Below are positions 25,723-34,088 of a stretch of DNA of 52,474 nt, piece after piece. A model generated the notes under the pieces. The model did no database searches and was not told the DNA's origin. It was given only the letters and a program-made list of their open reading frames with translations. How positions within the stretch are numbered: position 1 is the stretch's first letter; the number at the start of each line of letters is the position of its first letter. A program made the position numbers and the translations under genes. Origin of the DNA: an uncultured Oscillospiraceae bacterium (lineage in GTDB: Bacteria; Bacillota; Clostridia; Oscillospirales; Oscillospiraceae); the NCBI GenBank assembly GCA_947624585.1, contig CANQKZ010000007.1:1-52474 (forward strand), given 5' to 3'.

Positions 25723-28692
25723 TCAATTTCTTCCGAGGATCCCCTTGATGCTCTGGATGCTGGGGATCACATAGGGTTCAATGGTGTTTCCGTCGCTGTC
25801 GGTGTATCCGAACTCCTCCAGCTTCCGGTCGATCTCGCGGTTGATGGTCTTCACGGCGGTGTCGATGCGGCTCTGGGCCGTCTCGCCGTCCACCACGATG
25901 GAGTTGAAGGCGTTGGACATCTCGCGCTCCAGCATATAGGTGCCGGGCACGCGGGCCACGTCCACCACGTTCTTCATGAACTCCAGGATCACGGCCTTGT
26001 GGGCGTTGTCCACGGGCAGCCGCGCGAAAGCCTCGGTGTTGGCGGTGGTCCACATATACTCGTCGCCGTAGGTGATCTGCATGGTCTGGCCGAACTGGGC
26101 CTGGACATCGGAGGAGGACCACCACTTGATGAACTCCCACGCCTTGTCCTCCCGCTCCCGGTCGGACTTGAAGATGACGGTGGACTCGGCGCACCCGCAG
26201 GTGGCGCGGTTTACGGTCCCGTCGGGCTGCTCCGTGCCGGGGACGATGGAGATGTCCCAGGAGCCCGCAAGCTCGGGCGCCGCGTTGGCGATCAGGTTGT
26301 AGGTGCCGTAGTCGCAGATGCCGATGGGGATGTCGCCGTTGCGGAAGTGCTGGTAGAAGTTGGAGATATCCACCGGCAGGTCATAGACGGTGAAGAGGTC
26401 CGTGAGGGTGGTGAAGCCGTTGACCGACGCCTCGCTTCCAAGGGTGGTGCCCTCCTGGGCGGTGCCGGAGTAGAGGGCTCCGCCGTTCTGGACGATCAGG
26501 GGCGTGGTGCCGTGGAAGTTTCGCATGGCGGCCATACCGGCGGTGGGATAGTAGAAGTTCAGCCCGCGCATCTGGAGCTCGGGGAGCATATCGACGACGT
26601 CCTCCATGGTGTCGGGCACCTGGAGCCCCAACTTCTCCAGCACGTCGGTGCGGTAGACCAGGACCCAGAAGTTCATGGTCTCCGGCATGGAGTAGACGGA
26701 GTTTCCGATGGTGCCGGTGAGGAAGAAGCCCGGCTCATAGGGGGCCGCCGTCTCGCGGAAGTCGTCGTAGCGGGCCATGTCCACCAGAGCCCCGCGGACG
26801 GCCAGCTCATAGGGGACGGTGTAGTTGATGCCGGTGGCCACGTCCGGCGCTGTGCCGGAGGAGTTGGCCAGCACCAGCTTGTACTGGTCGGGCATGATGG
26901 AGATGTCCACGTCGATGCCCGTCCTGGCGGTGAAGTCGGAGTCGATCATCTTCTGCATCACCTGGACGTACTGGCTGGACCGGTTGACCCAGACCTGCAG
27001 GTGATCCGGGTCCGCGTTGGAGGCGGAGTAGGACTGGTCGGTGAAGGAGGCGAAGAACCGCTTCACATCCATCCAGCTGGACTTGAAGAAGTTCGGGAGC
27101 TTGGGAAGCTCCGCCCCGTCCTGATAGAGCCAGACGCGGTCGATGGCGATGGCGTTCTCAAGAAGCGAATCGATGGTGTTTGCCAGATACTGGTTGACGG
27201 AGTTGGTGCTGGAGCTGAGCTCGCCGATGCGGTAGGGGATCTCGTCGGGGTTCTCGGCTAAGGAGATCAGCTGCTGGGCGGCGATGACCATGGAGGACAT
27301 GACGGCCACGTTCTTGCCCTTCTTGGTGAAGTGCCGGGCGCTCTCCTCCAGCTCCAGGAGCCTGTTGGCGTAGCCCATCAGGGTGTCCTCAAGGCCCGGT
27401 ATGTAGCGGGAGAGCCGCAGGTCGCGGTACTTGTCGGAGTTGGTGCCCGCCACCTTGGTGATCTCCAGGGCCAGGTCGTTGACCCCCGCCATGATCTCCT
27501 CCACTCCCTCCAGCACGTAGCAGATGGGGTCCAGGGAGATGGTGAAGGACAGGGTGTGGTGTCCCGCGTCCAGATAGACGGACAGGTCGTTTCCGTCGGC
27601 GTCCTCGAAGGTGTAGATCTTGTATTTGCTGGTGTACTTCATCTCGTGGCTCTGGAAAGCGGTGTTGGGGATGGCCCCGTCCACGCGCACATCCATGAAC
27701 ACCGGGAAGTCGTTCTTGTCGGACTGGCGGTAGTTCATAGCCAGCCGGTACCACCCGGCGGAGGGGGCGTCGAACTCGTAGGTGACGGTCTGTCCGGCGT
27801 CGTTGAAGGAGTCGGAGTCGATGGTATTCAGCACGGACTCGGAGACCTCATAGGGGTTGACGGAGGAATCGAACTCGGCCAGCCCGTGAACGGAGGAATC
27901 GTTGGTGGAGGCGTACGCCTCGCCCTCCAGGGCGATGAGGGCGCTGCCCTCGGCGGCGTTGGAGCCGGAGTAGGCGGGCACGGCCTCGGGGGCTGTCAGG
28001 GTCAGGCGGTTGAGCAGGAAGTTCCCGCTCTTCACGTCGAAGCGGAAGATGTGCTCCCCGGCCTCCAGCTCCAGGAGCAGGGGGGCGGAGTGGCGGTAGG
28101 AGCTGTCGCGGAAATAACGGCTCTCCCACTGGATGGCCTTGTCGGGGACCGTGACCACCTCGTCGCCGTAGCGGTCATAGCTCTTCTCGCTCCGGGGCAC
28201 CCAGGTGGATTCCAGCTCCACGTTGCGGCACTCGTAGAAGGGGTAGGCTCCGTCCACCTGCATGGAGAACTCGATGGGGAGGATGGAGTCGTCATAGGAG
28301 AGGTAGTCAAATTGCAGGGCGTAAAGGCCGTTCTGGGGCGCGGAAACGGCGATCTCCACCGTGTCCCCCGCCGTCACGTCCAGGACCTGTCCGCCGCCCA
28401 CAAGGTCCCTGCCCTCGGTCTCGGAGGCCGTGGTCGCCCCGGACGCGGGGGCCGCGAAGGCGAAGACCGGGTCGCCGCTATAGGCCGGTGCCTTGTATCC
28501 CGCGCTCACTTTGGTGTAGTTGTTGGAGATCCGTTCGCTGACGAACTGCGCGTCGTAGGTTGCGGATGTGCCGCCCGGGTCGGACGACGCGCCCGCAAAG
28601 GCGGTCACACCTGGCGTCAGCAGCAGCAACGCCGCCGCCAGCGTCAGGGAGAGACCGCATTTGAGTGTTTTGCTTATTTTCCTGTCCCTCAT
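25723..28692 (-). CDS. Multidomain extracellular solute-binding protein (989 aa)
   Basis: A secreted protein more than twice the usual size of a binding protein. A signal peptide (about 1-33) is followed by two beta-rich modules (about 45-245 and 255-415; segments LYALQFDYLSYDDS and WYRLAMNYRQSDKN) that resemble carbohydrate-binding jelly rolls. A helical linker (about 420-540) leads to a complete SBP family 1 domain (about 565-960, with TAPDVATGINYTVPYELA and KAWEFIKWWSSSDVQAQFG). There is no lipobox, so it is soluble or held by other contacts. AAGGAGG precedes the ATG. It heads the operon, driven by the promoter at 28889-28917. The fusion could hold a polysaccharide while presenting the released oligosaccharides to the permeases; this is inference. 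Confidence 0.88.
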   Translation of the reverse strand: MRDRKISKTLKCGLSLTLAAALLLLTPGVTAFAGASSDPGGTSATYDAQFVSERISNNYTKVSAGYKAPAYSGDPVFAFAAPASGATTASETEGRDLVGGGQVLDVTAGDTVEIAVSAPQNGLYALQFDYLSYDDSILPIEFSMQVDGAYPFYECRNVELESTWVPRSEKSYDRYGDEVVTVPDKAIQWESRYFRDSSYRHSAPLLLELEAGEHIFRFDVKSGNFLLNRLTLTAPEAVPAYSGSNAAEGSALIALEGEAYASTNDSSVHGLAEFDSSVNPYEVSESVLNTIDSDSFNDAGQTVTYEFDAPSAGWYRLAMNYRQSDKNDFPVFMDVRVDGAIPNTAFQSHEMKYTSKYKIYTFEDADGNDLSVYLDAGHHTLSFTISLDPICYVLEGVEEIMAGVNDLALEITKVAGTNSDKYRDLRLSRYIPGLEDTLMGYANRLLELEESARHFTKKGKNVAVMSSMVIAAQQLISLAENPDEIPYRIGELSSSTNSVNQYLANTIDSLLENAIAIDRVWLYQDGAELPKLPNFFKSSWMDVKRFFASFTDQSYSASNADPDHLQVWVNRSSQYVQVMQKMIDSDFTARTGIDVDISIMPDQYKLVLANSSGTAPDVATGINYTVPYELAVRGALVDMARYDDFRETAAPYEPGFFLTGTIGNSVYSMPETMNFWVLVYRTDVLEKLGLQVPDTMEDVVDMLPELQMRGLNFYYPTAGMAAMRNFHGTTPLIVQNGGALYSGTAQEGTTLGSEASVNGFTTLTDLFTVYDLPVDISNFYQHFRNGDIPIGICDYGTYNLIANAAPELAGSWDISIVPGTEQPDGTVNRATCGCAESTVIFKSDREREDKAWEFIKWWSSSDVQAQFGQTMQITYGDEYMWTTANTEAFARLPVDNAHKAVILEFMKNVVDVARVPGTYMLEREMSNAFNSIVVDGETAQSRIDTAVKTINREIDRKLEEFGYTDSDGNTIEPYVIPSIQSIKGILGRN

Positions 28693-28766
28693 GATGTCCT
28701 CCTTGTTCCCGCCCGACGGCTGGGGGCCGCCGAAGCGTTATTTCTTTATTCACATGGCGCTAATGC

Positions 28767-28812
28767 GCATCATGGCGGGGTCCCCGCCATGAAAACGAGG
28801 GGGATCCCCCTC
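28767..28812. promoter_or_regulatory. Two strong palindromes in the operon leader
   Basis: CATGGCGGGG-T-CCCCGCCATG (28771-28791) and the 16-bp perfect palindrome GAGGGGGATCCCCCTC (28797-28812) lie in the leader of the large transport operon, 80-120 bases before its start codon. A smaller GCGC/GCGC hairpin sits beside them. They may fold in the message and affect its stability or translation. Confidence 0.6.
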
Positions 28813-28822
28813 GGGCATATCG

Positions 28823-28858
28823 CGTGTCATGTTCTGCCAACGTGTCATGTTCTGCCAA
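28823..28858. repeat. Tandem 18-bp repeat, candidate operator
   Basis: Two perfect adjacent copies of CGTGTCATGTTCTGCCAA (28823-28840 and 28841-28858), ending in a CCAATTGG palindrome. They lie about 30 bases downstream of the minus-strand -10 box. Head-to-tail repeats at this place are typical of AraC-type or other activator/repressor binding, but no regulator gene is in the locus. Confidence 0.65.
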
Positions 28859-28888
28859 TTGGAACAATTGTTAAAAATTCTTTAAATA

Positions 28889-28917
28889 ATTTTACTACCC
28901 CAAATTGGCAAAGTCAA
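28889..28917 (-). promoter_or_regulatory. Promoter of the arabinan transport operon
   Basis: On the minus strand, TTGACT (28912-28917), 17 bp and TAAAAT (28889-28894). The leader to the ATG at 28692 is about 190 nt and contains the tandem repeat and two palindromes. Confidence 0.75.
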
Positions 28918-28920
28918 GAC

Positions 28921-28948
28921 TTGACAGCGAGAAAATTTGTGCTATTTT
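28921..28948 (+). promoter_or_regulatory. Promoter of the divergent GH43 gene
   Basis: TTGACA (28921-28926), 16 bp and TATTTT (28943-28948). Its -35 box and that of the divergent operon form the palindrome GTCAAGACTTGAC (28913-28925), so the two promoters are back to back and may be controlled together. The leader to the ATG at 29094 is about 140 nt with no other clear feature. Confidence 0.6.
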
Positions 28949-29093
28949 ATCTGTATACGGGGGCCAAGAAAGGGTTTTTCATCAAATTGACCAACCAAAG
29001 AATCCCCTGATTTAAAAGGATTTGTAAAAATTCGTTCTCTAATTAGCGCTCTACATTATTCAAATTGACAATTTTTTACGAAAGGACGACGAT

Positions 29094-30410
29094 ATGAAAG
29101 CTCCCTTTTTATTAAATGAATACAATGTCCGAATAAACGCCGCCGCCGGGGCCCACGACCCCGGGATGATGTGGGACCCGGTGACGAAGCGGTACTACGA
29201 CTACTGCACGGACGCCTGGGGCCCCGTTCTGGGCGTGCGGGATACCATCGGCATCCCGGTCCGGTCCTCGGAGGACCTGGTGACCTTCACCTATCACGGG
29301 AGCGTGCTGTCGAAAGACGCCGTCCGGCAGGGCCGGGACAACGGACGCTTCCCCGCGACCCGCGCCTTCTGGGCGCCCTTTGTGGAGTACACCGGCGCGG
29401 AGTACAGGATGTACTACTCCGCCACCCGCGCCTTCGGAAGCTCCGAGTCCCGCGTCTGGCTGGCGGTGTCGGACTCCCCCCTGGGCCCCTTCGAGAACCG
29501 GGGCGTCGTGGCGGACACCTGGGGCACCGACGACACGTACCCCAACGCCATCGACCCCCACGTGGTCCGGGACGGCGGGCGGGCGTACCTCGTCTACGGC
29601 TCCTTCTTCGGGGGCATCCACATCAAAGAGCTGGACCCGGCCACGGGCCTGCCCCTGGACGGGGACCCGAAAGCCCTCGGCAAATGTATCTCCCGGAAGT
29701 CCGACCCCGTGGTGATGGACGGCCCGGAGGGGGCCTCGGCGGTCTTTGTGCCGGAGACGGGGTATTTCTACCTCTTCCAGTCCTACGGCTGGCTGGGGGA
29801 CACCTACGACATCCGGGTAGGCCGGTCCCGCGCCGTCGCGGGGCCGTATCTGGACCGGCGGGGCCGGGACCTTGCGGGGGAGACTCTGGGTGAGAAGCTG
29901 GCGGGCAGCTACCGGTTCCCCGCCTCCGCCCCGGCCCACGGGGAGCTGGAGAAAAACTGGGAGTGGGGCGGCCTCCGGGGCCCGGGCCACGGCGTGCCCT
30001 TCTTCGACCCCAACCGGAACGCCTGGTTCTTCGTCCACCACATCCGGGACGGCGCGGCGGTGAACCGAAAGACGGAGCGGGACGGCCGGGAAACCTACCG
30101 CCGCTTCTATATGTGCGTCCGCCCCATGTACTTTACGGACGGCTGGCCCGCCCTCTCCCCCGAGCCCTTCGGCGGCCAGGACCTGACGCCGGTAGACCCC
30201 AGGCCGGGAAAATGGGAGATTATACATTATAATTATTATGACAACCGCCAAATGACCTCCCGCCCGGAATACGTCTCCGCCGACTCCCCCCTTCCTCGGA
30301 CCTGCGTCTTCCACCGGGGATACGACCTGGAAAACGGCGGCGAGTGCCTGTGCCTGACGGGGTACGACCCGGAGGGCAATGCCGTGTGGGGCAAATACCT
30401 GGGGGAGTGA
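29094..30410 (+). CDS. GH43 arabinan-degrading hydrolase
   Basis: A 438-residue family 43 five-bladed beta-propeller enzyme of the endo-arabinanase/arabinosidase type. The expected catalytic acids are visible: Asp22 in GAHDPGMMWD (base), Asp154 in NAIDPHVV (modulator) and Glu212 in GPEGASAVF (acid). A C-terminal beta domain follows from about residue 350. There is no signal peptide, so it probably cuts imported arabino-oligosaccharides in the cytoplasm. GAAAGGACGACGAT precedes the ATG. It is divergent from the transport operon and shares its control region; a strong terminator follows. Confidence 0.9.
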   Translation: MKAPFLLNEYNVRINAAAGAHDPGMMWDPVTKRYYDYCTDAWGPVLGVRDTIGIPVRSSEDLVTFTYHGSVLSKDAVRQGRDNGRFPATRAFWAPFVEYTGAEYRMYYSATRAFGSSESRVWLAVSDSPLGPFENRGVVADTWGTDDTYPNAIDPHVVRDGGRAYLVYGSFFGGIHIKELDPATGLPLDGDPKALGKCISRKSDPVVMDGPEGASAVFVPETGYFYLFQSYGWLGDTYDIRVGRSRAVAGPYLDRRGRDLAGETLGEKLAGSYRFPASAPAHGELEKNWEWGGLRGPGHGVPFFDPNRNAWFFVHHIRDGAAVNRKTERDGRETYRRFYMCVRPMYFTDGWPALSPEPFGGQDLTPVDPRPGKWEIIHYNYYDNRQMTSRPEYVSADSPLPRTCVFHRGYDLENGGECLCLTGYDPEGNAVWGKYLGE

Positions 30411-30432
30411 CGTACAACTCCATACACGCGGC

Positions 30433-30460
30433 AAAGCCGCCCGGCGTCCGGGCGGCTTTT
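30433..30460. terminator. Bidirectional terminator between GH43 and addA
   Basis: AAAGCCGCCCGG (30433-30444) and CCGGGCGGCTTT (30448-30459) form a perfect 12-bp stem with a 3-base loop; A and T runs are built into the stem ends. It separates the convergent GH43 and addA genes. Confidence 0.88.
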
Positions 30461-30491
30461 GGTATGCTGTTTTCCCATGCGCGCGGCGCCG

Positions 30492-33400
30492 TCACACCTC
30501 CATGAATTTCCCCGCCGTCAGGTAGCAGAGGATCCTCCGCTCCACGGGCTTTTGGAGGACCCGCTCCATGGCGAGGGCGTAGGCGTCCAGCTGGCCCGCG
30601 TAGTAGGCGCTCTTCTCCCCGATGGTTTCGTCGGTGACGTAATCGGTCTTGAAGTCGATGACCGTCAGCCTCCCGCCGGTCTCCGCGCAGCAGTCCACCA
30701 CGCCCTGCATCAGCACCTTCTCGCCGGGGGCGAAGCCGGGGATGCGGTCCGAGTCCATGAGCAGGGAGAATTTCAGCTCCCGGTGGAGCTTCTCCGCCCC
30801 CAGCATCAGCTGGCCCGGGCGGGTGCGGAAGAACCGGGCGATGAGCTCCGGGCGCACCGCCCCGGCCTGCTCCCGGGTGAGGATGTTCATCCGGCAGAGC
30901 CTGTCGATCTCCTCCTTCACCCCCTGGACCGTGCGGCATTTTCCGTAGTCGGCGTACTGCATCACCATGTGGGCGGCGGTGCCCCGCTCCGCCGGGGTGA
31001 GGCCCGAGGAGCCGCCCATGAAGGCGGGCCGCTCCGGGGGCTCGATGGGCAGCTCCTCCTCGGGCTCCGGGGCGAGGCTCATCGCCTCCTCCGCCGCCGC
31101 GTCGGTGCGGTCCGTGCCCTTCAGCTCCGTGGCCGTCACCTTGGAGGGCATGGATGCCGCCGCCAGGTGGGGGTAGACGTACTCGAGCCTCGCCCGCAGC
31201 TCCTCCGGCACGGCGGCGGCCTCCCGGGCCTCCCCCTCCGGGGGCGCTCCGGCGGCGTTCCCGGCGTTCAGCAGGTCCTCGGGCGTCACAAGGCGCATCT
31301 CCCAGGGGCTCCCGCTGACGGCGCACGGGGCGCAGTCCAGGCCGAAGCGGATGGCCTCGCTCTCGGGCCGTCTCAGGGCGGCGGACAGGATCCAGTCGGC
31401 GGGGCAGGACATGGCGGACAGGAGCTGCGCCGGCACCGGCAGGTCCATCCCGGCAAGCTTCCCCACCGCCTTTCCCGCGTCCGGGTAGGTGCACAGCAGG
31501 ATGAGGCGCTCCCGGGGCCTGGTCATGGCCACGTAGAGGATGCGCAGTTCCTCCGACAGCGTCTCCCGCCGGACCCGCCGGGCCACGGCGCGGCGGGCGA
31601 TCGTGTTGTACTCGATCCTCCGCTCCGTGTCCACCCGCTTGGGGCCCGGACCCAGCTCCGGGTGGATGAGCAGGCGGGAGCGCAGGTCCTCGTTGTTGAT
31701 CCGGTGGGTGAGGCCCCCCAGGATCACCACGGGAAATTCCAGCCCCTTGGACTTGTGGGTGCTCATGAGGGTGACGGTGTTCTCCGCACCCCCCGATACC
31801 GTCTCCGGCCCGTCGCCCCTGGCCCGGAGACGCCGGACCCAGGTCATGAAGCCGAAGAGGCCCCGGATCCCGGCCCCCTCGCAGGAGCGGGCCTGCTCCA
31901 AGAGGAGCATCAGGTTCTCCCGCCGCTCCTGGCCGGAGGGCATGGCGCTGACCACGGCGAAGAGCCGCGTCCTGGTGTACAGCGCCCACAGCATCTCGTC
32001 CGCCGTGGTGTCCGGCGCCAGGGCGCGAAGCTCCTCCAGGTCCCCCATGAAGTCCGAGCACCGCTCGTCCGTCTCCGCCGCCTTGCACAGGGCGCTGTAG
32101 AAATCCCCCGCCCGGTCGCAGAGGCGTATCTCCGCCAGCTCCTCGGCGGTGAACCCGTACACCGGGCACCGGAGCACCGTGATCAGCGGTATGTCCTGCC
32201 GGGGGTTGTCGATCACCGACAGCATGGACAGCGCCAGGGAGACCTCGTACTCCGAGAAGAAATCCACGGGCTGGGAGCTCAAAAGGGGCACCCCCTCACG
32301 GGCGAACACCCGCTGCCACTCCGCCTGGACGTTCCGGGGCGAGCGCAGGAGGACGGCGATGTCCCCGTAGTCAAGGGCCCTCTCCCGGCCCCCGGAGGCG
32401 ACGCGCATGGAGCCCACCAGTGCCTTGACCCGCAGGACCGCCGCCATGGCCTCCGCCTCCACCTTGCCGGGGGAGTCCTCCCCGTCGCCGTCGGCATTCT
32501 CCTTCCCGGACGCCTTCTTCCCCTTCCCCGGCTCCGTGGGGGGCCCGACGCTCACAAGGTCCAGCTCCACCCTGGGCTCCGGCCCGTCCTCCGCGCCCTC
32601 CGGCGGGTAGAGCCGCTCCCGCGGGCCGTAGTCCAGGTCCCCCAGCTCCCGGCTCATGATGTTCTCGAAGATGAAGTTGACCCCCTCCAAAATCTTCGGT
32701 TTGGAGCGGAAGTTTCTGGAAAGCACCACCTTCCGGGGCTCCCCCTCCCCCGCCGACGCCGCGTCGGCGAAAGCGCCGTAGTGGCCCAGGAAGATGGTGG
32801 GGTCGGCGAGCCGGAACCGGTAGATGGACTGCTTCACGTCCCCCACGGTGAAGATGTTCCGGCCCTCCCGGGACACGCGGTCGAAGATCGTCTCCTGGAT
32901 CCGGTTCACGTCCTGGTACTCGTCCACCATGATCTCCGCGAACCGCCGGGAGATCTCCAGCGCCGCCTCCGAGGGGCCGCCGGTCTTCGGGTCGGTCAGG
33001 AGCTTCAGCGTCAGGTGCTCCTGGTCGGAGAAGTCCAGCACCCCCCGCTTGCGCTTCAGCTCCGCAAAGCGGCCGTCGAATTTCAGCACCGTCTCCAGAA
33101 GGGACCGCATCACCGGCGCCATGGCCCGCATATCCTCCAGGGCCTTATCGGAGCTGTCCCAGTAGATGTCAGCGAGCTTCTTCGCCCACTCCCTGCAGGC
33201 GTTGCGAAGTCCGATCTCCCGCTCGAACCCCGGCGCGGCGGAGGCGCGGGGGAACTCCACCCCCGCCAGCGCCTCCCGCGTCCTGTCCCAGCCGGTGTCC
33301 AGGGCCTCGCTCAGCTCCGAAAGCCCCTGAACGGTGACCGCGATGGACTTTCCGTACCCCCGCATGAATTTGGCATCGCCCGCGCACCCGGTAAGCACGT

Positions 33401-34088
33401 CCCGGAGCGTCCCCAGCCACCACCCGGCGGCGGTCTTCGTCTCCTCCATCAGCGACCGGCCCCAGACCGTCTCCCCCGCGTCACGCACGTCCGCAAGCTC
33501 CAGCTGCGCCAGCTGCTCCCGCACCCATTTTTCCGGCGAGGGGTGGCTCAGAAGCTTTGTGTGGGTGTCCAGAATCACCCGCGCCAGGGCCGAGTCGTCC
33601 CGGCCCGCGCCCATGATGTCCGCCAGGGCCTCAAACTCCGGGTCCTCCGACCCGTAGAGCTCGTCCAGCAGGTCGTTCAGCGCCGTCTCCTTTAAATTGG
33701 AGGACTCCTTCTCGTCCGCGATGCGGAAATCCGGCGGCAGTCTCAGCCTGTGGGCGTACTCCCGCAGAAGCGACCCGCAGAAGCCGTGGATCGTCTCGAT
33801 GTGGGCCCGGCCCAGAAGTCCCGCCTGGCGGCGAAGGCGCAGATTGGCCGGTTCCGCCGCGATGCGGTCGAAGATGGCGTCCATGATCCTGCTCCTCAGC
33901 TCCGAGGCGGCGGCGTTGGTGAAGGTGATGACCAGGAAACGGTCGATGTCCTCCCCCTCGTCCACCTTCCGCAGAAGCCGCTCCACCAGCACCCGCGTCT
34001 TGCCGCTCCCGGCGGCGGCGGAGACGAGAAGTCTCCCGCCCTCGTTCTCAATGGCCTCTCTCTGCTCCGGCGTAGGTCCGAATCCCAT
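30492..34088 (-). CDS. addA: AddA helicase-nuclease subunit
   Basis: A 1,198-residue subunit of the RecBCD-like AddAB complex, which resects double-strand breaks for RecA loading. Walker A AAAGSGKT is at 24-31, with later UvrD-type motifs including TFTNAAASEL, STHKSKGLEFPVV and LYVAMTRPRERL. The C-terminal RecB-family nuclease shows GVVDCC and VIDFKTDYV. The start ATG overlaps the addB stop as TGATG, which implies coupled translation. A much longer frame open upstream lies inside addB and is not real. The gene ends just before the terminator at 30433. Confidence 0.96.
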   Translation of the reverse strand: MGFGPTPEQREAIENEGGRLLVSAAAGSGKTRVLVERLLRKVDEGEDIDRFLVITFTNAAASELRSRIMDAIFDRIAAEPANLRLRRQAGLLGRAHIETIHGFCGSLLREYAHRLRLPPDFRIADEKESSNLKETALNDLLDELYGSEDPEFEALADIMGAGRDDSALARVILDTHTKLLSHPSPEKWVREQLAQLELADVRDAGETVWGRSLMEETKTAAGWWLGTLRDVLTGCAGDAKFMRGYGKSIAVTVQGLSELSEALDTGWDRTREALAGVEFPRASAAPGFEREIGLRNACREWAKKLADIYWDSSDKALEDMRAMAPVMRSLLETVLKFDGRFAELKRKRGVLDFSDQEHLTLKLLTDPKTGGPSEAALEISRRFAEIMVDEYQDVNRIQETIFDRVSREGRNIFTVGDVKQSIYRFRLADPTIFLGHYGAFADAASAGEGEPRKVVLSRNFRSKPKILEGVNFIFENIMSRELGDLDYGPRERLYPPEGAEDGPEPRVELDLVSVGPPTEPGKGKKASGKENADGDGEDSPGKVEAEAMAAVLRVKALVGSMRVASGGRERALDYGDIAVLLRSPRNVQAEWQRVFAREGVPLLSSQPVDFFSEYEVSLALSMLSVIDNPRQDIPLITVLRCPVYGFTAEELAEIRLCDRAGDFYSALCKAAETDERCSDFMGDLEELRALAPDTTADEMLWALYTRTRLFAVVSAMPSGQERRENLMLLLEQARSCEGAGIRGLFGFMTWVRRLRARGDGPETVSGGAENTVTLMSTHKSKGLEFPVVILGGLTHRINNEDLRSRLLIHPELGPGPKRVDTERRIEYNTIARRAVARRVRRETLSEELRILYVAMTRPRERLILLCTYPDAGKAVGKLAGMDLPVPAQLLSAMSCPADWILSAALRRPESEAIRFGLDCAPCAVSGSPWEMRLVTPEDLLNAGNAAGAPPEGEAREAAAVPEELRARLEYVYPHLAAASMPSKVTATELKGTDRTDAAAEEAMSLAPEPEEELPIEPPERPAFMGGSSGLTPAERGTAAHMVMQYADYGKCRTVQGVKEEIDRLCRMNILTREQAGAVRPELIARFFRTRPGQLMLGAEKLHRELKFSLLMDSDRIPGFAPGEKVLMQGVVDCCAETGGRLTVIDFKTDYVTDETIGEKSAYYAGQLDAYALAMERVLQKPVERRILCYLTAGKFMEV

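Noticed and set aside
30459-33695. A 1,078-codon open frame opposite addA
   Set aside because: Antisense to a clear AddA; Arg/Pro/Gly/Leu-rich shadow translation without a plausible start site.
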